Positions 1 through 12,387 of a DNA stretch of 64,000 nt are shown here, piece after piece. The stretch is taken from contig NC_067200.1 in NCBI RefSeq assembly GCF_000699445.3, positions 13,725,256 through 13,789,255 on the forward strand, read 5' to 3'. The position numbers were made by a program, and so were the translations under genes. Positions within the stretch are counted from its first letter, which is position 1, and every line of letters begins with the position of its first letter. The notes under the pieces were generated by a model. The model had not been told where the DNA came from, did not search any database, and worked only from the letters and a program-made list of their open reading frames with translations. The DNA comes from Schistosoma haematobium (lineage: Eukaryota; Platyhelminthes; Trematoda; Strigeidida; Schistosomatidae).

Positions 1-29
1 TTAGTACCCAAAAATTAAGCGTTCACTGA

Positions 30-115
30 AAGACCTGAATGTCCCAGGTCCGACCCCTGGTGCAATCGTGGATGAGCTATTTAGTGCTTCCTGACTTTCA
101 ATGATTATTCATCTA
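30..115 (+). mobile_element. SINE-B fragment, degraded
   Basis: A decayed piece of the tRNA-derived repeat that recurs through the window. It keeps the B-box-like stretch (CAGGTCCGACCCCTGG), the following 'atcgtggatg' block and the 'agtgcttcc' block, but the hammerhead between them is missing. From 116 to 730 I see no gene or recognisable element. Confidence 0.4.
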
Positions 116-729
116 AAATCTATCCATGAAATGGTATTTGAAGATACGGATTTGTTCATCATTAATATTTTACACAATAATTTTTTGTGCCATGCGTTTG
201 CACACATCAACGTATATACACAGGAATAGATATTATTTGGTCTAGTTCGTTTAAACAGATGTCTCTTTTTTTCATTGAAGCATATAGTTTATCTTAAAGC
301 ACAAGGCATAACGGTACAGTAGTAATGGACAGCTAACTGGTGTAAAATAGGCAAGGCATTGGCAACTATTATCGATTCAATATTCAGTGACAGATATTGC
401 TTATTCACAGCTATAAATGTCACATCGCATGCATACACTTAATATGCGTATATAAATGTGTGTATGTACATTACTTACGAGAAGCTTTATGGACAGTTAT
501 ACAAACAGTATTAGTAAATCCTTTTTTAGTCTCCAAAGCATACACACAAATATTTTTTGTGCAAAGCACATACATATAAAATGTAGAAAAGTACCACAAC
601 TACTTTTCCAGACAAGTAGGCTTACACAAATAGTGTCCCTTCTGTGTGTACGATATCGAACTGAACTGATTGGAAAGTGAAAATAATGCACCATTTTATA
701 TTAGTCTTAAAACTAAGTTAATTGTTGAT

Positions 730-730
<1 letters not shown>

Positions 731-800
<70 letters not shown>
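731..800. repeat. (CTAT)n microsatellite
   Basis: Pure tetranucleotide array of about 17 units, the same motif as the large arrays at 42-45 kb. Confidence 0.95.
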
Positions 801-801
<1 letters not shown>

Positions 802-1004
802 CAACACAATTAATAACAGTATTAACCAGCAATCAAGCACGGAAAATTAAGTCTTTACATCAAAGTAATTTACTCCACTGTTTCAGTTGAATTGTTAGAT
901 ACAATAAGAAGTGGATGGTTTGGTTATTCATCTTCCATTTCAGTGTTATGTATATATAACTATGAGATGTTGGAGAAGTTTTGTAGCTCAGGTGGATGAT
1001 TTAG

Positions 1005-1170
1005 GTGGAGTTTTGTTCTCTGAGCTAGATGGTTTGGTCATGATGCTTTTATCGTTCTTCTGAATGACATCATCGGGACTTCTACTCGACTTTTGTGCTG
1101 ATAATGTCGTTCAGGAGAACGATGAAAGCTTCGCGATCAAACCATCCAGCTCAGAGAACAAAACTCCATC
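1005..1170. repeat. fold-back (inverted-repeat) element IR-1, copy 1
   Basis: Two arms of about 66-68 bp (1005-1070 and 1103-1170) are near reverse complements around a loop of about 30 nt. The left arm begins GTGGAGTTTTGTTCTCTGAG and the right arm ends CTCAGAGAACAAAACTCCATC minus its last base. A second copy is at 41235-41382 and relics are at 48000 and 57200, so this is a dispersed palindromic element, possibly a MITE or fold-back transposon. I see no coding capacity. The stretch 1171-3840 holds only low-complexity A/T and pyrimidine-rich tracts (for example 2680-2730) and no gene. Confidence 0.75.
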
Positions 1171-3845
1171 AAAATATATAACTATACAAAGAAGAATTAA
1201 GTCGTCTTTTATGGTCTACAAAATATTTGTACAAACATCTACAATTAAAGCTGATTGCATAATATCGCTGTGATTGTAAATAACTTCTTGTACCATTGGG
1301 AAATTTACATCTGTCAGCTCATTTTTATTATTGTTGTACTTGCAATCTCTTAGAGGTAATTGAAATCTCCATCGGAATCGTGGTACATTATGTATTAGAT
1401 AATATAACACTAGTTGGTATTTATTGATTAGTTAAAAGCAGCTTTCTTGTCCAAACAATCAAAGACAAGTTTCTTCTAATGTTCGTCAAAAAGCATAAGA
1501 TTTGTGTCAGAATTTTCAGGGAGATAGGGTTCAAGTATTCAGCCCATGCTCTTCCATTAACATAACCTGTCTAATAAATACATATATTGAGTGAAATCAT
1601 AAAATGAGAATAACGGTGTATCGGTCATTTTTAAATATAATTCTTATGAATTAAAATATACTTACTAAATATCTTTTTTTCCAATATTTAAGAAATCCTT
1701 GGAAATTCTTCCGAACCAAGCTATCCGATTTCATTACAGTTTCACGTTTTGTTAGAAATGTCTACATAGGCAATGATCTGAAATTCAGTTCATTGGCTAT
1801 CAATCAAATAGTATTTCAGGGATCAGAAAGTATAATGGCTCGAATACCAACAAGGGTATTCCGAAGTTATATTATCCTTGAATTATCTATGGCACTCACT
1901 GAAACGTTCTAACCATTTTTTAAAGAATTGTTTATTCGAAGGATTATTTCTACAAACAACCTTCAACATGTTATACATTATCGGTTTAGGGATTATGAAG
2001 ACTATTTAATGTTCTTAGGATCACTAACCAACTTATACTATGACAAAATATATATCCAGTAATTACATGTTTTCAATGATTTGTGATTTCAAACAGTCTC
2101 TGAGAGTTTTACTCTAATTTTAATCAAAACTCATAGTAGCTTAGGTGACAATATTAATCAAATAGACTATGTATCTATAAATCTCTTATCTTTATAGCTT
2201 AAATATTCTGACTATGAATGAACTATATACCATACAATTTTGTATCCATCTGCCAATCAATCGATTCTTTTCCATATTGTCATTCCTTTGTAGAATATTC
2301 TCCCTGATATCAGTAAAAATAGTCAAAAATAATATGATGATGATGATGATTCATGAAAGATGAAACATTTAAACAAAGTGAAGTTTATTTGTTTATTTTT
2401 AAACATATGGTCAAGCATTTATAATGTGCATTTAATATAATGAGAGAATGATGTAGATTTTCCTACATTGATTGTTGCTTCATTCCAAATAAAGTAAAAA
2501 CTGGGAACATATCTCTGTTTTCTTCTTCTTCTTCTTCTGTTATTATTATTATTATTTTGTATGGTGTGTAATATTTGGTTAAAGAAAAGAAAATGGATTA
2601 TGTTACTTTTTTTTCTTCTGATATATTCTAAGCATAAAATAAAAAGAGATTTACATAATATGCAAATATTCATCATCCTCCCTACACCCTCCTCCCTCCT
2701 CTTTCCTCCTCCTTCACCCCCTCTTAAAAAAACCCCGAAGAAAATCGGTAAATATTTATTGAAGTATTTGTTATGTCCTAATTCTTGGCAATTGTTTTTC
2801 TTTAAGTACATTGAATTTATCTGTCGACTAGATATACTTGACATTAATAACTCCCCTAAAAAAAAACCCCCAATTTGATCATATGATTATGTCTATGATT
2901 ATTCAATCTAGAAATTAGTTTCCCCCCCCTAATCGAATAATTGAGATGAGTTTATCAAGTATGTTGTATTTGACATATACAGTCAGTTTTCTTTTTTTTT
3001 TGTTTTTTTTGTTTCTATTTAAGAGGTAGATGTAATGTAATAGAGTTTGATTTTCATTGAAACATTTCACTGCATACCTTAAGTTTTATTGTGTTTAATG
3101 TTTTTGACCCAGTATGTCGAAATGACTTATATTCGGACTGTCCATGGTGGATGGTGATAAATGTAGCTTATATTTATCTTGTAAATAACATCTTTTTAAG
3201 ATAGGACAAACAAAAAAGCAAGTACACTTTCATTTCTTAAAGTTATACACTTATAAATGTATACAGATGTCTTACAATGATAGTCTATAATATGTTTATC
3301 GGTATGGAAGAGTATATGGAGATCATGAACCGACCTTATTTAAACGAGATATTGTACATTTGTTTCTTCCTTAGAGATCCTCATCCGAAACTCTATATAA
3401 AATTGAACCTACAATTAATCAATAATACTGTTATTTATAGGAAGACAGTTTATTGAATGTAGTATTCCATGGAACAAATAGTAAACAAACATATCAAAAT
3501 GTATTTTTTCAATGAGTGTTCAACGATGAAAAGTCTCAGATTATAATAAATTAGTTGTTCCCAATAGTTTCTTCAGATCAAGTCAGTCCCCACAGCAAAC
3601 TATCATCCTATTAAGCAATCATTACAAATTTTCTACAGTAATAAGAATAGTCATTTAGGCGACTAAGGCAATTTATGGCATCAGTCCATGTAGTCATTGA
3701 CATAAAGGCTGAGCTGTGTGAGTAGTTGAAGAATGCCTGGTTGAGGTCCCCGTGATTTCCATGAGTTTTTTATCTATAAATCAATCACATTGGGGCAAAT
3801 GAATTCATTGTAAGTATTTCTTTAGTTCTCCGGTTTTAAACTGCC

Positions 3846-4060
3846 TCAGTGATTCCCAATTGAGACCATAAACCAATCAACATTAAAGCACCATTGAAAA
3901 CCTGGAAGTACTAGACGGCCGTTTCGTTCTAGCACAGGACCCCTTAGAAGTGCGCATCCATGATCCCGCACACGAAACTCGAACGCACAACCTTTGATCT
4001 CTTGCGTCAACGCTTGACCTCTAGACCACCAAGCCAATACCCAACGTTGTAAAAGTTTAA
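3846..4060 (-). mobile_element. SINE-B copy, hammerhead core mutated
   Basis: Minus-strand copy of the tRNA-derived SINE. The ribozyme segment is recognisable at about 3910-3955, but the CUGANGA box reads CTAAGGG, so it should be inactive. The tRNA-like part (3975-4040) is well preserved. 4061-5150 has no feature I can support. Confidence 0.7.
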
Positions 4061-5149
4061 CTTAAACCAGTTCACGATTTTTAGTCCATAAGTTAATTCT
4101 TCTCAAATTACGTTCTTTACGTTTAGTGTTTTCTACCACAACTGATAGTAGTACTACTTATACTACTTTGGGATTTGCCCTGATAATTTCATTCCACTGT
4201 AATGATATAATATATTAGCTTTAAATGTTGTACATATTTGTCAGGCATTATGTTGATCATGTTGGACCGACTGATTGAATAGTAATCGCTATGCTTTTTA
4301 AAGACTACAATTCGAGAAGTATTACTCAAGTTACAGTGAGAACGTTTGATCGAAGGACTCAAGCAGAGTGTTTATGAGGAAAAATATTATCGACGATAAC
4401 TGAAAACAGTTGTGTGATATAATGAATTGACTCACTCTAGTAATGTAAACTTCTTGGTCGAGATGGAAACGAAAGTCCAAAGTTTCGTCTCTGTAGTTGT
4501 GTTATGAGTTTGCACTGCTGAAGAATATAGTACTGAGATGAATACGTTATTTAGTGAGCTTTCGTTTTCGAGATTTACACGGCTTATGCAATTGTGTAAA
4601 TAAAAGTATCTTTAAATTAAACAAACCTACACAAATCTTTTATTATAATAACTATTTATCACAATGACAGATGATTCAGTTAACAGATCTCATTTCTCTC
4701 TAGTTGTCCTTTTGCTTAGAAATGTAACATTATAATTATGAATGAACGTTTCAACACTCACTATCGAGATAATATCTATTACTGAAATAATAATCTACTG
4801 AACATGGTACTATGGAAACAGAAAGTGAAGTGTCGTTAAAAAGATCTATTTGAATCTCTTTTATTTAGAATAAAAATTTATGTATGTTCGCTAATTATTG
4901 TCATTATTTTTCTTCAATGCTATGATCAGTTAACAGTTTTGAAGTTTTATTGACCACTAATCTGTCTTGGTTGGAATGGTACCAAAAGATTCTAGTAAAA
5001 AACCATGACTGGTAAAGTTCAATCATTTTGAGGGTGAAATAACTATCCCCGACAGCATTTTTATTCATAGTGTTGTATTGAAAATTGATTGAAGTTGAAA
5101 TTACACTGTTCGATACTGACACAGTGAATCCAATGGTCAATCGTTTGCC

Positions 5150-5265
5150 TTGTGACCTGTAGGTTATAAGTTTAATCACAGATAGGGGCCATGGATGCCC
5201 ACTGCAGAGAGGCTTTATAATAGGGCGAAATAGCTGTTCGATGAGTTTTAGCTTACAGTGATACG
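5150..5265 (+). mobile_element. old SINE-B relic
   Basis: The order of blocks (tRNA-like region, 'catggatgcccactg', a decayed ribozyme segment 'agggcgaaat', then a tail) follows SINE-B on the + strand, but divergence is high. A 121-codon open frame on the opposite strand across this relic (4904-5269) has no recognisable domain and is not called as a gene. Confidence 0.35.
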
Positions 5266-6063
5266 TCAACTGAGATTAACTTGTGATGAAAACATTATGC
5301 AAATTAAATAGTTCTCCACAAAACTCATTCAACCATTCAGTAAACAATTATTTTAATAACAAATATGTAAATATAGGCGTGTGATATGGATCTTCTCAAC
5401 TAATCAATTACTTTATTTCTGGTGTTATTTCGCCCTGTTTTTTGGCTCATCAGTAACTCCTCTGAGTTCAATATATGAAGATCATAAGTTATATCCTATA
5501 TAGAATGTTCGCTCCTTAGAAATCCTAAAGTAAAACAAAAGAGCTAGCTAATTCTTGATTGGTTTCTATTGTTCTTTGACTGAAGGTTAAATTATTAAAG
5601 ATAACAGTCAAAAAGTCTTGCTTAACGTAAGTTTTATAATCGTTAATACTCGTCGGCTGGAATTATTTGGGTTTTGTGGGAATTGATATTCCCAGATGCA
5701 GTTCGAAATTACATTACCCATTATCACAGTTATAAATATTATCATGCTTGATCTCTAGTATATGACTAAGATTATTACACTGACTAATTCACTATGTATA
5801 AACTAGTTATGTTGTATGCCTTATTCTTTGAAAAATATTGTTTCCTTTGTTAAGTGTATACACATCTATCATCAGCTTTCCTATTGATTAAAGGGATTAC
5901 ATTTACATTCCGTTCACATGTCATATAGTTAAAGTGTAAAATTACAACACTTTTGATAAAAAGAAACCAGTTCGTTTCAATAATGAGATAATTAAATAAT
6001 GACAAAAAGTGAACTGTGTTAATTCGATTAGGCAAAATAGATGAAAATTCGGTCAACTATTAT

Positions 6064-6082
6064 GAGAGAGAGAGAGAGAGAT
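6064..6082. repeat. (GA)n microsatellite
   Basis: Short pure GA run in otherwise featureless sequence (5270-6350). Confidence 0.9.
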
Positions 6083-6360
6083 AAAGAACAGCATCATGTT
6101 AGAAAATTTCAATACAATCTCATTTGTATTTCGTGTTCTATACTAATTATTATATACACTGTCAACAAGATCCCTTGAAATTAGTTTCCATTTGATTAAG
6201 ATTAATGGCAGAACTTTTATCGACCCCTAAATTGTGGTGTAATAGTTATGCGTGTCCGTGTATACATGGGTATGTGTGTGGTAGTTATTGGGAGAGATTA
6301 TAAATTATACAGGATCCAACACTTAATTTAATGTCTGTTTTCTAGTAATCGAATCTTACT

Positions 6361-6966
6361 TACTTACGCTTGTTACTCATTGTGAAGAAGCATAGGCCGT
6401 TCACCAGCATTCTCCATCCAACCCTGTCCTGGGCAATCCTTTCCAGCTCTTTCCAGTTGTTATTAATCCTTTTCATACCTGATTCCGTTTCCCGACGTAA
6501 TGCGTTATTTGGCCTTCCACTTTTTCGCTTCCCTTCAGGATTCCAAGTTAGGGCTTGCGTCTTGATGCAGTTTGATGATTTGCGCAATGTATGTCCTATC
6601 CATTTCCATCGTCTTTTTTTAATTTCCTCTTCAACTGGAAGCTCGTTTGTTCTCTCTCACATAAGGCTGTTGCTGATGGCATCCGTCCAATGGATTTTGA
6701 GTTGCTTGTGTAGACTACTAATTATAAATACTTGTACCTTCTTAGTGATGGTTGCAGTAGTTCTCCAAGTTTCAGCTTCGTACAGTAGAACTGCCTTGAT
6801 GTTGGTATTGAAGATTGTGACTTTGATATTGGTTGAAATTTGTTTTGAGTCGCATATATTCTTTAATTGTAGGAATGTGGCCTTTGCTTTGCCAATCCTC
6901 GCCTTTACGTCTGCATCTGAACTTCCTTGTTCATCGATGATGCTTCCCAGGAGAAGTCGAATCTAA
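6361..6966 (-). pseudogene. RTE-type non-LTR retrotransposon 3' fragment
   Basis: Read on the minus strand, 6966 to 6361 encodes, with at least one frameshift near 6650, the carboxy-terminal tail of an RTE-clade reverse transcriptase. Visible blocks are GSIIDEQGSSDADVKARIGK, a tract with VLLYEAETW, then [34 protein letters not shown] and [18 protein letters not shown]. This post-RT tail is well known in schistosome RTE elements (SR2/Perere-3-like), though I cannot name the family for certain. The element ends at 6361 in short TAAG-type repeats, as RTE elements do. The copy is 5'-truncated and dead. A 198-codon open frame on the + strand here is its shadow. Confidence 0.85.
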
Positions 6967-7194
6967 GCCAAGTAAAATGAATGTAGTATTGTGTGCTGGC
7001 GGTTAAAACACTCACTCTCTTTTCAATAAATTCTCCATCAATCTTTATTATTATCCTACCTTTTTCCCATGTAGATAGTGGTATATTTGTCTTTTTGTTT
7101 TCTGGACATACATTACTTCAACACTGATAGCATTTACGCAGCTAGAATTCTACATTAGTGAGTGTCAGTGCATTAGTCATTATAAGGGTAGTAT

Positions 7195-7517
7195 TGTAGT
7201 GAATGAGAACACAAGTGGGGGGGACAATCGAATACTTGTAAACACAACTTTACAGAACACCTTGATAAAATCTCAGAATCATACTGTAAATACATAATTT
7301 GCAAAATGTCAATCAATTGTCTCAAATTTGACTGTTTCTTTTGTAAATATCAGTTAATCGTCTCACACTTCATTATTCTTTCATTTTCACACCAATTACT
7401 TTCTGTTCTCATTCTCTTTTGTTCAATTTGATTAACCTTCTACTGCCAGATACTCTACTTTTGATTGATAATACATACTACTTATATCTATCGATATCAG
7501 TAGCATACATCACAGTA
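7195..7517 (-). mobile_element. solo LTR, family LTR-A
   Basis: Minus-strand copy of a ~300-bp repeat found about ten times here. Its sense-strand consensus runs from TGTGGTG to TTCACTACA and has a short palindrome (CTACTTATAT...ATAAGTAG) near the 5' end. Its LTR nature is inferred from the paired copies with internal sequence at 28151-29128. Confidence 0.75.
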
Positions 7518-7870
7518 TGATTTAATTGAATCAGTAAAAGCAATGGTTATTTAAACGGTATTTTTGAACATGTAAAAAAGAGATTAGTTGTTATAGAATG
7601 CTAATGTGAAGATAAATAACAATGAAATATAACTTTATGAAATATATATTGAAATTCGATCAGCCTGAGTTCTGCAATTCTGTCGCGTGGAATGACTTTC
7701 TGAAATAGTTTCTTCTTTCGTGAAACAAGTTGTAAATAATCATAAATTATTATGGAAATTAGTGTTTGATAAATCAATTGCATTCTTGTTTGGACTATAG
7801 GAAATGTACTTCAAATCAGATGTTTAATATTTGATTGACTTGTTCTTATACTTTAAACTTAAATTAGTTA

Positions 7871-8212
7871 CATTTACTTGATATTGTTTAGATGATTAAG
7901 ACTTCAGTTGATCAGTAGCTTATTGGCATATGTGCATACTGTGCGTATTGCATCGATATTACCTTAATTCATAAACATTCTAAGCAATATCAAGTGAATA
8001 AAAACTTCACCCTATTGACGAAGAAGGTGGCTATCAGGACTCAGTAGCAAAGTGGGTAACGTGATGATGTTTGAAGCGAATAGTACTGGGTTCGTGCCCA
8101 GGAGTAAATATCAATTCTGGAATGCAGGTACATCGAGCTGACGTTTCCGAAATGGGACGAAACGTGTTTCTTGGATTCTACTACTAGGCATTATCCATCT
8201 TTGCTTAAACTG
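7871..8212. mobile_element. Sm-alpha fold-back, hammerhead broken
   Basis: The left part (7871-7990) is Sm-alpha on the minus strand; the right part (7990-8212) is Sm-alpha on the + strand, including a tRNA-like segment (8035-8105) and a hammerhead relic at 8130-8185. The ribozyme's conserved box reads CTGACGTTTCC where the family has CTGAYGAGTCC, so helix II and the catalytic G8/A9 are lost, while CGAAAC persists. From 8213 to 8885 nothing is recognised. Confidence 0.75.
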
Positions 8213-8887
8213 GTTACGTTCAAATAATTAGAATATAAATTCTGTACAATTATTTCAAACATAGTAACTAAAAGATTAGTGAGATATCGTTCAAAAACAC
8301 TTTCTTATTATCATAAATTATGAACTTTGAACTGATCTTATCTTCAATGCACGTGTTTTATCAAACGGTTTCAGTCTTTTGTCATTTATTTAGTATATCG
8401 ATGTATTTTTTCATTCAGGATTTTATTATGAATCTTTGGATTTATCTTCAACTGTCTACAATGAACATCACAGTGTATTGCAACCAGACATGATAAGGCT
8501 GGAATTGATATCTGTGATGAAAATTACATCATAATATACAGGGTCCACTTAATAAATGAATGGAAAAATTGCCGAAAAGACTGAATATAATAGAGCTACT
8601 GAATATTAAAAGTGTTGACTATAACCTCACTTGGATTTTGTATCTGTTGGATAACAATTGAAGACTAGATGAGTAATAGATATGATAGTTTCACTACTTA
8701 TGGTTTGACATACGATTGATATCACTGATAATGTCAATACATGTATGTTGAAATCGTCTAATGATCCATATAAGTGAAATTTATTTACGATCACTCTCAG
8801 TTGCTATATACAGATCATGCAAAGATTGTATCAATGTAAATTTTACGATTGCGTACTAATACTTTTATACTCGAATAAATTAGTGAC

Positions 8888-9015
8888 TATATGAACTTGG
8901 TAGTTTAGAGGATAACACGTTGACATTTGAAGCAGCTGGAATTAGGTTCCAGTCTCTATGAAAATATCAATACCAAAGAAACGCGTATCCTAGCTTCTAT
9001 TGCTAGCCGTATACC
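8888..9015 (+). mobile_element. Sm-alpha tRNA-like fragment
   Basis: A-box-like (TGGTAGTTTAGAGG) and B-box-like (AGGTTCCAGTCTC) segments followed by a decayed ribozyme tail (GAAACGCGTATCC). 9016-10800 holds no supportable gene, only AT-rich sequence. Confidence 0.55.
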
Positions 9016-10807
9016 AAATATATGGTCTCCTGCTTATAATCTCTAGACAAGTAATATCCAAATAGTCTCAAATAAGTCTCCCTATTGTATTTTAAATAAA
9101 AGCAGTTACGATCGTTAGGACATTGATTAGTGACAGATAATCACTTAGATAGTTATTCATAATTCTATAATCCGGATATTAGTTAACAATAGAATTCAAT
9201 ATACGTATTTAGTCCACTGTCCACTAAGTATGTACTTAATTAAAACAGAAATAATGAATACTTTAAATTTGAAACCTAATAATTTTGGAAGCAATGTGTA
9301 CTGAGTTCAAGTGTTATGTTACTCAGTCGTCCAAGTCTCTTAGTGATATACAAGATTCCTATACGTGAGTCAAACCGGTTGTTTGAATGAAAAAAAACTT
9401 AGAGAGACCAGGGCGTTTTTTTGGTTAAATTGAATCCAGCACATATATAACTCACCCATGGGTATGTATGTTTCTCCTAGAAAATGAAGTCACATTTTCA
9501 TCTAATAATGTTTGTCCATTTCTATATTGGAAAGTGAATCTAAATCTTGATCATTAGCATGGCTATTTAAGTCCCGTTTATTCATCAGTTGACAAATGTA
9601 TGATCGGTTCAAAGTATCACACTTCCTTCCTGATAAAAACACCACAGTTTTTGGGTTTAATCACATGAATTGAAGTATTGGTGAGAACATCAAAACCTAG
9701 AATAAAGAAATGTTCAATCGAACAAAGAAAAAACCTTTCTGCATTTATTGTCTAGTCGCTATCCGACTCAATCAATTCGTAAATATGGAAACAATTAAAA
9801 AGAAATTTATTTTCTGGACTAATATCACTTTCAGTTAGAAGGATTGATTATCAAGCAATAGATACACAAAGTTGTGCTGATTAGTTAATGAGTAGTTACT
9901 AATATTATTTTTATCAAGTTCCTTGTTGTTGACCAAATCCTGCCGATTGAGTTTCAACTTAACCACTATTCTGAGTGTCTTGATATCACGTACACTATTT
10001 TGAAATGTAAGTTGATAGTTAAATGTAACTGATAGGAATCCATGGGTTCAGGTATAGTGCTCTTTGACACTTTTACGGAAGACTTACTTAAAATCTTGTG
10101 GAAGGTGATGTTCGAATTGTTCGTTTGCAATATCTTAGACTATGAAACTGGTTAACTATGGTTTTAATTTACCAGAAAGCAAAATTTCTCTCAAAATTAC
10201 TGATGAATGTCCATTTGTACGAAACCTACTTTTGTAGTTTCTTGCTAACTATTTTCCCAACCCTCTAATACGAAAAGTTTTACAATGGGTAACATAATTT
10301 TAAAAGTTTGACTTTCATTTTATAGCTAACAAATATACTCATAATTATTTCAATTCATTTTTGTATGATCGTATAAATTAAAGACAGTTCTCGTCAAACA
10401 GACATACATATACAGACTGGAAAAAGGACTTATTTGTTAGAAGACACTTTTAATGTCTAGCAATATCTGAAATTTAAATGAACAACGCTAAACTGTTGGA
10501 TCAAGTAAACATATCTATATCTATATCTAAATATATGTCCAGGTTTTCTATAATGAAGTTTGTTCTGTTTTCTTTTAATCCCATAGTTTTGTTAACATGA
10601 CTTTTGATAATTTTTCATAGATATGTAAGCGGTTCAATGATGAAGTGAATTTAATAAAAATGTTTCTTCCCTCCTTGTATAATTGATTAGGTTTTAATAG
10701 TTAGAAATGAGTTTATTATTTAAAAATAATAATAAGTTATGAAAGTAACTCAAAGTAATGAGATGATGACTTAATCAATTCTTATGTAAGTTAAACAATT
10801 GAGATCA

Positions 10808-10990
10808 TGAGTCAATTGAAGGTAGACCACCATGGAAAACCTGGAAGCACTGGACGTCCGTTTACGTCCTAGTATGGAACTCCTCAGCAGTAAAAATCCA
10901 TGACCCCACCTAGTGGGATTCGAAACCAGGACCTATCAGTCTCTCAATTGACTCATGATCTCAACTATTTAAATTACTACAAGCTCCACA
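10808..10990. mobile_element. SINE-B fold-back copy
   Basis: Starts with the 3' terminal block of SINE-B in minus orientation (ATCATGAGTCAATTGAAG), runs through a ribozyme relic and the B box, then abruptly switches at about 10945 to the same terminal block in plus orientation (CAATTGACTCATGATCTCAA). The result is a head-to-head dimer. Confidence 0.75.
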
Positions 10991-11134
10991 AAACCACTTC
11001 TGATTCTAATCAACATATGCTCATTAGCGACTGGCTTCAATGTTATGAATATGGATCGGATTTTATCGATGAAGTTGAAAAGTAGCTATTGGTCTAAGTG
11101 ATTTAATATCACGTGCATTATATACAGATATAAG

Positions 11135-11465
11135 ATGATGGTTGGAGGTAGTCTATAAAAAACCCTAGGCCTAGATTTCGTGCTATTGGGCATTCGTCCG
11201 TAAGGTGTACCTGCACTCTTGATGCTTTCTTACTGGTTAAATTTCATGTCATCCAGCATTGCAGTCCGAGTCACAGGAGATCAATCACTGTCTGACAATT
11301 ATTCAGTTTTAACGTCTCTGGGTGGGAAGCTGAGTGGTAGGGGTCGAATCCACCAGGAAGCACCAGTTCCCTCAAGATTACAGGTACACTATGCTGACGA
11401 GTGCCAAGTTGCACGAAACCCGAGTCCAGGGTTTCCTGTCGACTACCTCCAACCGCCATATAACA
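11135..11465. mobile_element. family C tRNA-like/hammerhead element, head-to-head pair
   Basis: A decayed minus-strand copy (11135-11220) faces a better preserved + copy (about 11290-11465). The + copy carries a B-box-like GGGTCGAATCCACC at 11340 and a hammerhead at 11380-11440. Other fragments of this family lie at 14.24, 14.58, 25.84-26.09 and 31.50 kb. Its class is not known to me; a small pol III-transcribed SINE-like element is likely. Confidence 0.65.
11380..11440 (+). ncRNA. hammerhead ribozyme, family C
   Basis: All conserved blocks are present: CTGACGA (11394-11400), helix II GTGC/GCAC closing the loop CAAGTT, GAAA, short stem III (AC-CCGA-GT) and the GTC cleavage triplet ending at 11426. 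Helix I can form two inner pairs, an internal loop and a 5-bp outer stem (ACAGG with CCTGT), the shape used by natural type I hammerheads for loop contacts. Position 7 is C, a tolerated position. Activity is inferred, not shown. Confidence 0.65.
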
Positions 11466-11749
11466 GACACATGTGTATAACTACATAGAGAACAATCGGA
11501 TTGTAGCACAGACTAGATTGTAGTAAATTTTTCTTATTCAGTGTTATTTTTATTATTATAAATCTCCTTTTCTACTGACAATTGATCTTCTTCATCTTCT
11601 CAGGCATATCTTTACTTCTGCATTTCAAACACTTGACTCTCGTGAATATAACTACATTTACTTGACTAATGAATAATACAATTGTAATACAATTATTAAT
11701 ACAATATTACAATTATTCTATTCATTAATTACGTTATTTTTGTTTAAGG

Positions 11750-11920
11750 TCATGATTCAATCTATGTGAGACCACCATTAGAAACCCAGAAACAATGGAC
11801 GGCCATTTTGTCCTAGTATTGGGACTCTTCAGCAGTGGTTTAGCTTCACTTGACTCATGATTTCAACCAGTAGAATTTCTAAAATCTCCACAAAACCCAT
11901 TCTGATAATAATCATCTACT
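11750..11920. mobile_element. SINE-B fold-back copy (in duplication copy 1)
   Basis: Minus-strand SINE-B 3' half up to the ribozyme (CAGCAGTG at 11836), then an immediate switch to the plus-strand 3' tail (CTTGACTCATGATTTCAACC). The tRNA-like part is absent. Confidence 0.7.
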
Positions 11921-11959
11921 CACTAGTGACTGAATTCAAGAGATACTCATGGAGTTCTA

Positions 11960-12320
11960 GTGAGAAGCCGTTATCAGTGGAGTTCAACCAGCTCTGTTGT
12001 GAGATATCAACTCACTGAAGACAATGGTGTACGGTGGCGCAACTTCGTGGATTGGTTGAAGTTATACATTAATACCGTTGGATGCCAGCAGCCCCAGTGG
12101 TCTATTCAGTTAAGCGCCTGGCGCAAGACTGATGGGTCCTGGGTTCGAATCTCGCTGAGTGCAAGATCGTGGATGCGCGCTGATGAGGAGTCTTATACTA
12201 GGACGAAACGTCCGTTCAGTGCTTCCTGGTTTTCCATGGTTGTCTAGCTTCAATTGACTCATGATTTCAACTGTTTATATTACTACAATCTCCACAAAAC
12301 CCCTTCTGATACAATCCTTG
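11960..12320 (+). mobile_element. SINE-B, near full-length
   Basis: One of the most complete copies. In order: a 5' body (11960-12080), a tRNA-like region with A box (CAGTGGTCTATTCAGTTAAG) and B box (GGGTTCGAATCTCGC at about 12141), a ribozyme segment (12175-12225) and a 3' tail ending in 'cacaaaaccccttctga'. The ribozyme box reads ATGAGGA in place of CTGAGGA, so C3 is lost and self-cleavage is not expected. Confidence 0.8.
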
Positions 12321-12387
12321 TGTATTAATTTTGAAATCTCATTAAAATAATGATTGAATTAATTGAGATAAGTAAACTGTGTAGTAT

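Larger units (their letters stand above)
11044..12264 (+). repeat. 1,221-bp direct duplication, copy 1
   Basis: As far as I compared line by line, identical to 17911-19131 (constant offset 6,867). It holds a family C element, an A/T-rich spacer, a SINE-B fold-back and a SINE-B plus copy. The right breakpoint lies in the 3' tail of a SINE-B; the left one is in unique-looking sequence. Since other repeats here are obviously diverged, identity implies a very recent event or an assembly artefact. Confidence 0.9.

Noticed and set aside
2419..2878. Frames of 105 and 141 codons on opposite strands
   Set aside because: Arise from polypyrimidine/polypurine and ATT runs; no domain, and both strands are equally open.
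4904..5269. 121-codon minus-strand frame
   Set aside because: Covers an old SINE relic, has no recognisable motif and no splice partners.
6370..6966. 198-codon + strand open frame
   Set aside because: Antisense shadow of the RTE reverse-transcriptase tail, which is clearly recognisable on the minus strand.
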